Shown piece by piece: positions 42,969 to 51,563 of a stretch of DNA of 64,000 nt. A model generated the notes under the pieces. That model searched no databases. It worked only from the letters and a program-made list of their open reading frames with translations, and had not been told where the DNA came from. Both the position numbers and the translations under genes were made by a program. This stretch comes from Clostridium formicaceticum (GTDB taxonomy: Bacteria; Bacillota; Clostridia; Peptostreptococcales; Natronincolaceae). Every line of letters begins with the position of its first letter. The stretch's first letter is position 1. Location: assembly GCF_001854185.1 (NCBI RefSeq), contig NZ_CP017603.1, positions 2,046,001 to 2,110,000 on the forward strand, in the 5' to 3' direction.

Positions 42969-44936
42969 ATGATGATGCAGAAGAAAGTAGAAGAACTACT
43001 AGAACAAACAATCATTTATTCATTACCTAGCTGGACACATAATAAAGAAGTTCTAACAAAGGTTTTAGAGGCTCATCCTAATATTCAGTTTGTATCTGTG
43101 GTGGCAGTAGACCTGGGAGGAAATGATACTGATGAAAAAATTCCCGTTTCTTTGTTCTTAGAAGATATGGAAGAGTTTTTGAGTGTAGGTGTTCAAACAG
43201 ATGGTTCCAGTGTTATGCTTCAAGGAATTGCTACCCTAAATAATGCTAAAGTTGATTTGATTCCTGACCTGGATGTAAATTGGTTTGTAGATTACAACTA
43301 CGATCACTTATATGAAGGTAATGGGCTGCCTATTGGTACTTTAAGAATACCAGCATTTTTAGAACATGATGATAAGCGAGTAGATTCTAGATCTGTGTTA
43401 AAGAGAACTGCAGACTATTTTACCCTACAAATACAGGAACTCTTAAAGAAACATCCTCATTTATTGGAGGAGTTAAATATTGCTTCCTATGATGAAGTAG
43501 CGGAGGTGGTTTTAACCACAGCGACAGAGTTAGAGTTTTGGGTAAAAACCCCTGAAGACTATGCAGATGAAGAAAAGCTTTCTACTTCTCAAATGCTAAA
43601 GGAACAGTACTGGAAAAGAACTAAAGGGAGTGTAAGAACAGCTTTGGAAGAAACCATTATGTTGATGGACAAGTATGGTTTTGCACCAGAGATGGGTCAT
43701 AAAGAAGTAGGCGGGATTACAGCAAAGATCGGTGTTACTGGAAAATTAAATCACGTTATGGAACAGCTAGAGATAGATTGGAAGTATAGTACAGCGCTGC
43801 AATGTGCTGACAATGAGCTTTTTATTAGAGAATTGATTGAGGAAATATTTGAAAATCATGGTTTAGAAGTAACCTTTTTAGCCAAGCCTATCGAAGGGGT
43901 GGCGGGAAGTGGCAAACATACCCATATGGGAGCAGGATTGAAACTGAAGAATGGTAAATATATTAACTTATTTGCACCTAAAAATATGCAGCATAGTTAT
44001 GTTAACACAGTAGGCTGGGGAGCCTTAATGGGATTATTAAAAAATTATGAAGTAGTGAACCCATTTGTAACCTCTACCAATGATGCTTTCAACCGATTAA
44101 AGCCTGGCTTTGAAGCACCTGTATGTATTGTAGGTTCTGTAGGACATACCCCAGAGGTACCATCTAGAAATCGTACGGTATTAGTAGGTTTGGTAAGAGA
44201 TATCAATAACCCTCTGGCTACGCGATTTGAATTAAGAGCACCTAATCCAACAACCAATGCATACTTATGTATAGCAGCTTCCTATCAAGTGATGTTAGAT
44301 GGGATTCGGGCTGCGGTAGAAAGTAAAATGGATGATAAACAGTTAGAAGCAGAGTTTTCTAAAAAGGCTGGAGAGGAAAAGTTGTATTTAGAAAAGGATA
44401 GAGCTTATCGTAGCGAAGAAGATGTTTTTGAAGATTTTACAGAGGAAGAAAGAAATCACTTGTTTGCTAAGCCACCAGCTACTGTATGGGAAAACCTAAA
44501 GGGGCTTGAAAATTATCCAGATAAAAAGAAAGTGTTGTTTTATGGAGAAGTATTTAGCGAAGCTATTGTTAATTCCTATAAAATATCTATGTTAGACCAA
44601 TGGGTGAAGGAGTTAACAGGAAGAATTATTGTTGATAATATGGCTTTAGTAAGAAATTGTAAAAAACTTCATGGTGCTGATAATGTTACCGATCTAGATG
44701 TGGTAAATTGGGAGAAGATGAATGCTATTAGAAATTACCTGATGAAGGACAGTCTAGAAAAAAAATCCCTGTTTACTCAAATTAGAGAGGCAGTTGAAGC
44801 TAAAGATTTTGATCTGGTATCAACATTGCAGTTGGAGATGATGGAAAAAGTCAGCTGTCTAAAACAACTATATGTTATCTATAGAAGAAATCTTTTAGAA
44901 GAAGTAAATGGATATCACGAGCAGTACAGAATATAA
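42969..44936 (+). CDS. glnA: Glutamine synthetase, clostridial long form
   Basis: The enzyme makes glutamine from glutamate, ammonia and ATP. The 655-residue length is longer than GS type I (about 440-470). Family motifs are present: ATELEFWV with metal-binding Glu, EMGHKEVGG, GSGKHTHMGAGLKL (the His-x-His ATP/metal segment), SRNRTVLVGLV, and RFELRAPNPTTNAYLCIAA. A helical C-terminal extension of about 150 residues follows. Three consecutive ATGs follow GGAGGAG. It is monocistronic, with a long structured leader and a strong terminator. Its product feeds CarA encoded further downstream. Confidence 0.9.
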   Translation: MMMQKKVEELLEQTIIYSLPSWTHNKEVLTKVLEAHPNIQFVSVVAVDLGGNDTDEKIPVSLFLEDMEEFLSVGVQTDGSSVMLQGIATLNNAKVDLIPDLDVNWFVDYNYDHLYEGNGLPIGTLRIPAFLEHDDKRVDSRSVLKRTADYFTLQIQELLKKHPHLLEELNIASYDEVAEVVLTTATELEFWVKTPEDYADEEKLSTSQMLKEQYWKRTKGSVRTALEETIMLMDKYGFAPEMGHKEVGGITAKIGVTGKLNHVMEQLEIDWKYSTALQCADNELFIRELIEEIFENHGLEVTFLAKPIEGVAGSGKHTHMGAGLKLKNGKYINLFAPKNMQHSYVNTVGWGALMGLLKNYEVVNPFVTSTNDAFNRLKPGFEAPVCIVGSVGHTPEVPSRNRTVLVGLVRDINNPLATRFELRAPNPTTNAYLCIAASYQVMLDGIRAAVESKMDDKQLEAEFSKKAGEEKLYLEKDRAYRSEEDVFEDFTEEERNHLFAKPPATVWENLKGLENYPDKKKVLFYGEVFSEAIVNSYKISMLDQWVKELTGRIIVDNMALVRNCKKLHGADNVTDLDVVNWEKMNAIRNYLMKDSLEKKSLFTQIREAVEAKDFDLVSTLQLEMMEKVSCLKQLYVIYRRNLLEEVNGYHEQYRI

Positions 44937-44938
44937 TA

Positions 44939-44970
44939 AAAAAGTCTTGTCTTAGGACAAGACTTTTTTA
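44939..44970 (+). terminator. Terminator after glutamine synthetase
   Basis: AAAGTCTTGTC pairs with GACAAGACTTT, followed by a T-run. Confidence 0.92.
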
Positions 44971-45063
44971 TTACTAAAAACACTGTTTTTCAATGTTCTT
45001 TTAGGGTATAATGAAAATAATATCCAAATTTATGTAATTTAACTATATAAAGGAGTGAATAAT

Positions 45064-45504
45064 ATGAACTTAAAAAATGCACAAAAGAAAGTAAAAGAGT
45101 TAAGATTACTTCTAGATCCTAAAGCAGCAGCTAAGGCAAAAAAAGAAGAAAGAAAAAGAGTGATGAAAAAGGGGCTGGCATTGGGGACATTTTTTGGAGG
45201 ACTAGCTGGCATATTCTTGGCACCAGATAGTGGAGAAAATACTAGAAGAAAGACCAAGGAAGAACTAGAAAAAATAAAGGAAAACCTGCAGACCAATATT
45301 ACAGAAGGAAAAGAAAAGCTAGGAGTGAACTTTGAGGAGGGCAAAGAAAAAATCGTTGAACTTTATGAAGATAAAAAAGAAGTAATTAGTCAAACATTTT
45401 CCACATTGAAGGAAAAAATAAAACCTCATATTGAACCTAATATAGTGGAGGAAGAAGAACTAGACATAGAGGAAGAAGATGAGCTAGCAAAAGAAGAAGC
45501 ATAA
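45064..45504 (+). CDS. YtxH-domain protein
   Basis: A 146-residue protein. A basic N-terminus is followed by one short hydrophobic Gly-rich segment GLALGTFFGGLAGIFLAPDSG, the YtxH hallmark, then a charged, largely helical region rich in Lys and Glu (about residues 62-146). The start at 45064 follows AGGAG at 8 nt. It is translated just ahead of a second small membrane protein, the common YtxH/DUF948-type pair of Firmicutes, often linked to envelope stress. Exact function is unknown. Confidence 0.8.
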   Translation: MNLKNAQKKVKELRLLLDPKAAAKAKKEERKRVMKKGLALGTFFGGLAGIFLAPDSGENTRRKTKEELEKIKENLQTNITEGKEKLGVNFEEGKEKIVELYEDKKEVISQTFSTLKEKIKPHIEPNIVEEEELDIEEEDELAKEEA

Positions 45505-45543
45505 TAGCTATAGAGAAAATACAAAAACAAGGTGGGAAGTAAA

Positions 45544-45948
45544 ATGGATTCAGCCATTACGATTACTTTAGGGCAGCTATTTAACTTTTTGTTTGCTTTA
45601 CTGGGCATTGCATTATTTGTTATTCTTTTTGTTTTGCTTTATAAGGTGTATGAAACCCTAAAGCAAGTAAAAGAAATTTTAACAAAAAACGAAGAAAATA
45701 TTGAAGAAACCTTAGAACGGATACCAAAGGTTCTGTATCATATAGAAGAAATCAGTGGTGTTGTGAACGAAGAGGTAAAGAATGTTCAGGGAGTTGTGAG
45801 AAACATAGAAGAAACAGTGGAGTATACAGCTTCTGCAGCACAAGGTATTCATGAAGATATATTAGAGCCCATTCGAGATATTTTTCATATTATCTCTTTT
45901 ATAGCAGAAATATTTCCTAAAAAAAAGAAAAAAAGCTGGTTTAAATAA
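45544..45948 (+). CDS. DUF948-like membrane-anchored coiled-coil protein
   Basis: A 134-residue protein with one N-terminal membrane helix (LFNFLFALLGIALFVILFVL), a helical segment with repeated Glu/Val heptads (EEISGVVNEEVKNVQGVVRN) and a Lys-rich end (PKKKKKSWFK). This architecture resembles DUF948 proteins that accompany YtxH proteins. The start at 45544 follows AAGGTGGG; the in-frame GTG at 45532 overlaps that site. Confidence 0.72.
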   Translation: MDSAITITLGQLFNFLFALLGIALFVILFVLLYKVYETLKQVKEILTKNEENIEETLERIPKVLYHIEEISGVVNEEVKNVQGVVRNIEETVEYTASAAQGIHEDILEPIRDIFHIISFIAEIFPKKKKKSWFK

Positions 45949-45956
45949 CAGCATGA

Positions 45957-45988
45957 AAACGTAGGTCAAAAATGACTTGCGTTTTTTT
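45957..45988 (+). terminator. Terminator after the YtxH/DUF948 pair
   Basis: AAACGTAGGTCA pairs with TGACTTGCGTTT including two G-U pairs, with a T-run from 45982. Confidence 0.8.
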
Positions 45989-46008
45989 CGAAAAAATCTA
46001 AAAAACGA

Positions 46009-46058
46009 TTGAATATTTATAAAAAGTTATGTATAATTAATGAAATGAATAAATATTC
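46009..46058 (+). promoter_or_regulatory. arg operon promoter and ARG box
   Basis: TTGAAT (46009-46014), 17-nt spacer and TATAAT (46032-46037) form the promoter. TGAATAAATATTC (46046-46058) exactly fits the ArgR/AhrC box pattern TGAATWWWWATTC at the expected transcription start. TGAATATTTATA at 46010-46021, overlapping the -35 box, is a weaker second half. Arginine-dependent repression is the likely control. Confidence 0.82.
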
Positions 46059-46110
46059 CTTGATTATTATAAATATAATTATATAAATACAAAGATAAGA
46101 GGGTGACAGT

Positions 46111-47151
46111 ATGATTAAGGTTGGAATTTTAGGGGCAACTGGATACGTTGGAGCTGAATTGACTAGGTTGCTTTCACAACATTCAGAGGTAGAGGTCATG
46201 TTTCTAGATTCTAGAAGCTATGCTTCTATGGCCTATAGTAAGGTTTATAGTAATTTCAAGAATATCGTAGAAGACCAGTGTACTTCTGTCAATTTAGAAG
46301 AGGATTTAGAGAATATAGATGTATTATTTTGTGCATTACCTCACGGATTGAGTCAAAAAGCAGTAAAAAAAATTATGGAGAAGGGAAAAAAGGTTGTAGA
46401 TCTTTCAGCAGATTTTCGAATAAAAAGCGTTGCAACCTATGAAAAGTGGTACGGGGTAGAACATGAAGCAGTAGAGGCGCTGGAAAAAGCGGTATACGGA
46501 TTAAGTGAAGTATATGGTCATGAAATTGCTGAAGCCGATTTGGTGGCAAACCCAGGATGTTATCCTACCAGTGTTTTACTTCCTTTATATCCTCTGCTAA
46601 AGGAAAAAATAATTTCTCCAGATGCTGTCATCATCGACGCAAAGTCTGGTGTTTCAGGAGCAGGTCGGACGCCTGGAGATGGGAATCTGTTTGCACAATG
46701 CAACGAAAACTTAAAGGCTTATGGTATAGGTACCCATCGTCATACTCCTGAAATAGAACAAGAGTTATCTATAGCGGCGGGTGAAGAGATTACAGTACAA
46801 TTTACACCTCATCTGATTCCTATGACCAGGGGAATTTTAAGTACGATTTATGCACCAAATAAAAAGGCAGTGAACCAACAAGAAATAAAAGAGGTCTACA
46901 AAGCTTATTATCATCACCAGCCTTTTATAAGGTTACTAGAGGATAATGAATATCCTCAAACAAAAGGTGTTTATGCTTCTAACTATTGTGATATTGGTTT
47001 GAAAATAGATCCTAGAACCAATAATATCATTATTGTAAGCGCAATAGATAATTTAGTAAAAGGAGCTGCCGGGCAAGCGGTTCAAAATATGAATCTCATG
47101 TTTGGATTACCGCAGGAAAAAGGATTGCAACAGCCGCCTATATGGCCATAA
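46111..47151 (+). CDS. argC: N-acetyl-gamma-glutamyl-phosphate reductase
   Basis: The third step of arginine synthesis. The 346-residue protein has the NADP-binding GILGATGYVGAELTRLL start, the catalytic Cys in VANPGCYPTS, and the HRHTPEIEQEL and PMTRGIL segments of long-form ArgC. The ATG follows AGAGGGTGACAGT. It is the first gene of argC-argJ-argB-argD-carA-carB. Confidence 0.96.
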   Translation: MIKVGILGATGYVGAELTRLLSQHSEVEVMFLDSRSYASMAYSKVYSNFKNIVEDQCTSVNLEEDLENIDVLFCALPHGLSQKAVKKIMEKGKKVVDLSADFRIKSVATYEKWYGVEHEAVEALEKAVYGLSEVYGHEIAEADLVANPGCYPTSVLLPLYPLLKEKIISPDAVIIDAKSGVSGAGRTPGDGNLFAQCNENLKAYGIGTHRHTPEIEQELSIAAGEEITVQFTPHLIPMTRGILSTIYAPNKKAVNQQEIKEVYKAYYHHQPFIRLLEDNEYPQTKGVYASNYCDIGLKIDPRTNNIIIVSAIDNLVKGAAGQAVQNMNLMFGLPQEKGLQQPPIWP

Positions 47152-47171
47152 GAGAAATGGAGGAGATGACA

Positions 47172-48392
47172 GTGAAAAAATTTGAAGTATTCAATGGAGA
47201 TATTACTTCACCGAAGGGCTTTCAAGCTAGTGGAGTGCATATAGGGATTAAGAAGAAAAAAAAGGATATGACACTAATTGCTAGTGATGTTTTAGCAGAA
47301 GCAGCAGGTGTTTTTACCACCAATAAAGTTTGTGCAGCACCAGTATTGGTTTCAAAGGAAAATATAAAATCGGGAAAAATACAAGCAATTATTGTAAACA
47401 GCGGTAATGCCAACGCTTGTACCGGGGAAGAAGGCTATCAAAATGCCTTGAAAATCACAAAGGTTACAGCAGAAGCACTGCATATAGACCCTGCGGATGT
47501 TGTAGTCGCTTCTACTGGAATTATTGGTGTTCCTTTGCCAATGGATATAGTAGTATCAGGGATTAAGAAGGCAGCAAAAGCTTTAAGTCCTAAGGGAGGA
47601 GAAGCAGCGGCAGAGGCAATCCTTACTACGGATACGATAGAAAAGAAGATCGCAGTAGAGGTGGAAATAGACAGTAAAAAAGTGACAATAGGTGGTATTG
47701 CTAAGGGCTCAGGCATGATTCATCCTAATATGGCGACCATGCTATCCTTTATAACCACAGATGCAAAAATAAAAGGAGACTTTTTACAACAGCTTCTGAA
47801 AACAACATCAGACAAGACCTATAATATGATTACAGTAGATGGTGATACCAGCACAAATGATATGGTTTGTGTCATGGCTAATGGGATGGCAAACAATGAA
47901 GCATTAAGTCAGGAGCATCCTGAGGTAGAAAAGTTTATAGAAGCTTTTCATTATGTAAATGAGTACTTAGCAAAAAAGATTGTGCAGGATGGAGAAGGTG
48001 CTACAAAGTTTATAGAAGTGGAAGTTATTAACAGTAGATCCTTTAAGGAAGCTCAGACAGTGGCAAAGAGCATTTTAAGCTCCAACCTAGTAAAAACCGC
48101 TTTCTTCGGTGAAGATGGTAACTGGGGAAGAATTTTATGCAGTATAGGTTACTCAGGTGTAGAATTTGAAGTAGATGAGATAGAGGTTTTCCTAGGGAAT
48201 AAAGAAAAAATGATAAAAATTGTAGAAAACGGACAAGGAACCGGCTTTAGTGAAGAAGCAATGGAAAAGCTTTTAAAGAGCAAAAAGTTAAAAATTATGG
48301 TTGATCTAAAAACAGGAAAAGAAAATGCAAAGGGCTGGGGCTGTGATTTATCCTACGACTATGTAAAGATCAACGGAGCTTATAGAACTTAG
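47172..48392 (+). CDS. argJ: Glutamate N-acetyltransferase / amino-acid acetyltransferase
   Basis: ArgJ transfers acetyl from N-acetylornithine to glutamate, making the pathway cyclic. The precursor self-cleaves before Thr in HPNMATMLSF, which is intact. About 407 residues from the chosen GTG start, for which GGAGGAG lies at good spacing; in-frame ATGs at 47142, 47157 and 47166 are too close to or upstream of that site. The C-terminal GWGCDLSYDYVKINGAYRT is typical. Confidence 0.95.
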   Translation: MKKFEVFNGDITSPKGFQASGVHIGIKKKKKDMTLIASDVLAEAAGVFTTNKVCAAPVLVSKENIKSGKIQAIIVNSGNANACTGEEGYQNALKITKVTAEALHIDPADVVVASTGIIGVPLPMDIVVSGIKKAAKALSPKGGEAAAEAILTTDTIEKKIAVEVEIDSKKVTIGGIAKGSGMIHPNMATMLSFITTDAKIKGDFLQQLLKTTSDKTYNMITVDGDTSTNDMVCVMANGMANNEALSQEHPEVEKFIEAFHYVNEYLAKKIVQDGEGATKFIEVEVINSRSFKEAQTVAKSILSSNLVKTAFFGEDGNWGRILCSIGYSGVEFEVDEIEVFLGNKEKMIKIVENGQGTGFSEEAMEKLLKSKKLKIMVDLKTGKENAKGWGCDLSYDYVKINGAYRT

Positions 48393-48404
48393 GGGGAAAA
48401 GGAA

Positions 48405-49259
48405 ATGAAGTTATCGCCATGTCAGAAAGCAGATATTTTAATAGAGAGCTTACCATATATTAAAGCCTTTCATAATCAAACAGTTGTTATAAAATACGGT
48501 GGCAATGCCATGATTAACAATGAATTAAAACAAACAGTAATAAAGGATATAGTACTAATGAAATATGTAGGTATGAATCCGGTAGTTGTTCACGGGGGCG
48601 GTCCTGAAATTACTGAGATGATGCAAAAACTTGGAAAAGAACCTCAGTTTATAGAGGGTCTTAGGGTAACAGACCAAGAGACGATGGATATTACGGAAAT
48701 GATCCTATTAGGAAAGATTAATCGCCAGATTGTCTCTTTAATTAATGGTCATGGTGTAAAGGCCATAGGTATCAGTGGAAAAGATGGAAACATGATTTTA
48801 TCTAAACAAAAAGATCCTAAACTAGGTTTGGTGGGAGAAATAGAAGAAATTGATACCAGTTTAATACACACAATAACAGATAATGGTTACGTCCCTGTAA
48901 TTTCCCCGATAGGCTGTGGAAGTCAAGGAGAAACCTATAATATTAATGCTGATGAGGTGGCGGGGAGGTTAGCAGCGGCCCTAGGGGCAAAAAAGCTAAT
49001 ACTAATTACGGATGTAAAAGGGGTAATGAGAGATCAGAATGATTCCTCCTCCATCATATCCCATATCAAAACAAAGGAAATAAGAAGATACATTGAAAGT
49101 GAAATTATAAGCGGCGGCATGATACCAAAGGTGCAATGTTGTTTTGATGCAGTAACCCATGGTGTAGAAAGAGCACATATCATCGATGGAAGAAAACCTC
49201 ATTCTATTTTATTGGAGATATTTACAAACGAGGGAATTGGAACGATGATTACAAACTAA
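48405..49259 (+). CDS. argB: N-acetylglutamate kinase
   Basis: A 284-residue amino-acid kinase that phosphorylates N-acetylglutamate. It shows VVIKYGGNAM, VVVHGGGPEIT, NADEVAGRLAAALGAKKLILITDVKGV and SGGMIPKVQ. The ATG follows AGGGGGAAAAGG. In arginine-producing bacteria with ArgJ, this kinase is usually the arginine-inhibited step; the N-terminal helix seen in inhibitable forms is present (residues about 1-20). Confidence 0.96.
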   Translation: MKLSPCQKADILIESLPYIKAFHNQTVVIKYGGNAMINNELKQTVIKDIVLMKYVGMNPVVVHGGGPEITEMMQKLGKEPQFIEGLRVTDQETMDITEMILLGKINRQIVSLINGHGVKAIGISGKDGNMILSKQKDPKLGLVGEIEEIDTSLIHTITDNGYVPVISPIGCGSQGETYNINADEVAGRLAAALGAKKLILITDVKGVMRDQNDSSSIISHIKTKEIRRYIESEIISGGMIPKVQCCFDAVTHGVERAHIIDGRKPHSILLEIFTNEGIGTMITN

Positions 49260-49270
49260 AGGGAGGAATA

Positions 49271-50473
49271 ATGATGATAGAAACAATTGTTCAAGAGGGA
49301 AATCAATATATAATGAATACCTATAAGCGTGTACCAGTAGCCTTTGTGGAGGGAAAGGATTGTTATTTAACAGATACACAAGGACAAAAATATTTAGATA
49401 TGATCGGTGGACTAGGCGCCTGCGGCCTAGGCCACAACCACCCTGTAGTGACAAAGGCAATTCAGAAACAGGCAGAAAAACTGATCCATGTATCGAATAT
49501 TTACTGGATTGAGGAACAAGTAGAACTAGCAAAGCTTCTAGTAGAAAATTCCTTTGGCGATAAGGCATTTTTCTGCAACAGTGGTGCAGAGGCCAATGAA
49601 GCTGCTATTAAACTAGCTAGAAAATATGCCTATAAGAAATATGGAGAAAATAGAAACGAGATTATCGCCATGACATCTTCTTTTCATGGAAGAACCCTTG
49701 GAACATTAAGTGTTACCCATAATAAAAAATACCAAGAGGGTTATGGACCGATACCAACGGGTTTTAAATTTGCAAACTTTAACGATATAAATTCTCTGAA
49801 AAGTATGATTAATGAAAATACTTGTGGCGTTATCATGGAACCTATTCAGGGTGAGGGTGGTGTTACTGCTGCTGAGATGGCTTTTATCAAGGAAGTAAAG
49901 GCATTATGCCAGGAAAAAGACATTGTATTAATCTTTGATGAAGTGCAGTGTGGCATAGCAAGAACCGGAAAATTATTTGCCCATGAAAACTATGGGGTTG
50001 AACCGGACATTATGACTTTAGCAAAAGCTTTAGGCAGCGGTGTTCCTATTGGAGCAATCATAGCAAAGGATAAGCTGGCAGAAGCCTTTAGCCCAGGAGA
50101 TCATGGTACTACTTTTGGAGGAAATCCTTTGGCCAGTGCAGTTGCTTTAGCAACCATGAAGTTCATGATAGAAGAAAAACTTTGGGAAAAGGTAGAAGCT
50201 AAAGGAAAGTATTTTGCTGAAAAACTAGAGGAATTTGTAGCAAAATACCCTTGGGCAAAGAAAGTAAAAGGTAAGGGCCTTATGGTAGGATTAGAATTAG
50301 AAATAGAAGGGGCGCCTATTGTAGAGAAGGCTTTTAAAGAAGGGCTTTTAATGAACTGTACTGCCGGCAAGGTTTTACGTTTCCTTCCGCCGCTTATTGT
50401 AGGAGAGCAGGAGATTCAAAAAACTGTAGATATATTAGGTAAGATTTTCCATGAAGTGGGGGAAGAGCAATGA
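49271..50473 (+). CDS. argD: Acetylornithine aminotransferase
   Basis: A 400-residue class III PLP aminotransferase. It has the CNSGAEANEAAIKLAR segment, SFHGRTLGTL, the Asp in IFDEVQCG, and the PLP Lys in TLAKALGSGVPIGA. Two adjacent ATGs (49271, 49274) follow GGGAGG. Its last four bases overlap the carA start, giving coupled translation. Confidence 0.95.
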   Translation: MMIETIVQEGNQYIMNTYKRVPVAFVEGKDCYLTDTQGQKYLDMIGGLGACGLGHNHPVVTKAIQKQAEKLIHVSNIYWIEEQVELAKLLVENSFGDKAFFCNSGAEANEAAIKLARKYAYKKYGENRNEIIAMTSSFHGRTLGTLSVTHNKKYQEGYGPIPTGFKFANFNDINSLKSMINENTCGVIMEPIQGEGGVTAAEMAFIKEVKALCQEKDIVLIFDEVQCGIARTGKLFAHENYGVEPDIMTLAKALGSGVPIGAIIAKDKLAEAFSPGDHGTTFGGNPLASAVALATMKFMIEEKLWEKVEAKGKYFAEKLEEFVAKYPWAKKVKGKGLMVGLELEIEGAPIVEKAFKEGLLMNCTAGKVLRFLPPLIVGEQEIQKTVDILGKIFHEVGEEQ

Positions 50474-51552
50474 AAGGATATTTGGTCTTAGAAGACGGCA
50501 TGGTATTTGAAGGTGAAGTTTTCGGAAGTACTCAAGAAGAAACAGGAGAAGTGGTTTTTAATACTTCGATGGCGGGCTACCAAGAAATTTTCACTGATAA
50601 TTCCTACAATGGACAAATACTGGTGATGACTTATCCTATGATTGGCAATTATGGCATCAATAGTGAAGATATAGAGTCAAGCAAGCCGACCATCAAAGGC
50701 CTGGTTGTTAGAGAATTGTGTAAAAACCCTAGCAATTGGAAGAGTGAGAATTGCCTAGATGACTACTTAAAATACCATAATATTATGGGCATTGAAGGGG
50801 TAGATACACGAAAATTAGTAAAGCATTTAAGGGAAAAAGGGACGATGAAGGGGATTATTACAATAAGTTTAGATCATGAGCAAGAGCTAATAGAAAAGAT
50901 GCAGGAAGTGGATATTACAACTAAGAATTATACGATAGATGTATCCACTGAAAAGCCCTATGTGTTGGCGGGTAAAGGTCCTAAAATAGCTTTATTGGAT
51001 TTTGGTGTAAAACTAAATATTCTTAGAATCTTAAAGTCCTATGACTGCCATATTACTGTATTGCCTTATCAAACAAAGGCAGAGGAGATTATGAAACTAG
51101 GAGCAGATGGTATCTTTTTATCTAATGGCCCGGGAAATCCTCAAACTTTGATGCCGGTAGTAGAGAATATTAAAAAGCTTCTTCACCATAAGCCGATATT
51201 TGGTATATGTATGGGACATCAGCTGCTATCACTGGCTTTTGGAGCAGACACGTATAAATTAAAATACGGTCATAGGGGAGGTAATCATCCTGTTAAGGAT
51301 TTGATGACGAATAAGGTTTATATCACTTCTCAAAACCATGGCTATGTTGTAGATGAAAAAACTGTGAATCAAAAAGAATTAATCATTACCCATAGAAATC
51401 TAAATGATGGTACGGTAGAGGGCATTCAGCATAAATACTTGCCAGTATTCAGTGTGCAATATCACCCTGAGGCTTCACCAGGGCCTATGGAATCTAAATA
51501 TTTATTTCAACAGTTTGTATACAATGTCCAACATAGCAAGAAAGCAGTATAG
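50470..51552 (+). CDS. carA: Carbamoyl-phosphate synthase small subunit (glutaminase)
   Basis: CarA hydrolyses glutamine to feed ammonia to CarB. The 360-residue protein has an N-terminal CarA domain ([22 protein letters not shown]) and a C-terminal class I glutaminase domain with the nucleophile Cys in GICMGHQ and the His-Glu pair in [11 protein letters not shown]. It lies in the arginine operon, so it is likely the arginine-responsive enzyme. Confidence 0.96.
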   Translation: MKGYLVLEDGMVFEGEVFGSTQEETGEVVFNTSMAGYQEIFTDNSYNGQILVMTYPMIGNYGINSEDIESSKPTIKGLVVRELCKNPSNWKSENCLDDYLKYHNIMGIEGVDTRKLVKHLREKGTMKGIITISLDHEQELIEKMQEVDITTKNYTIDVSTEKPYVLAGKGPKIALLDFGVKLNILRILKSYDCHITVLPYQTKAEEIMKLGADGIFLSNGPGNPQTLMPVVENIKKLLHHKPIFGICMGHQLLSLAFGADTYKLKYGHRGGNHPVKDLMTNKVYITSQNHGYVVDEKTVNQKELIITHRNLNDGTVEGIQHKYLPVFSVQYHPEASPGPMESKYLFQQFVYNVQHSKKAV

Positions 51553-51563
51553 GAGGGTTGACG

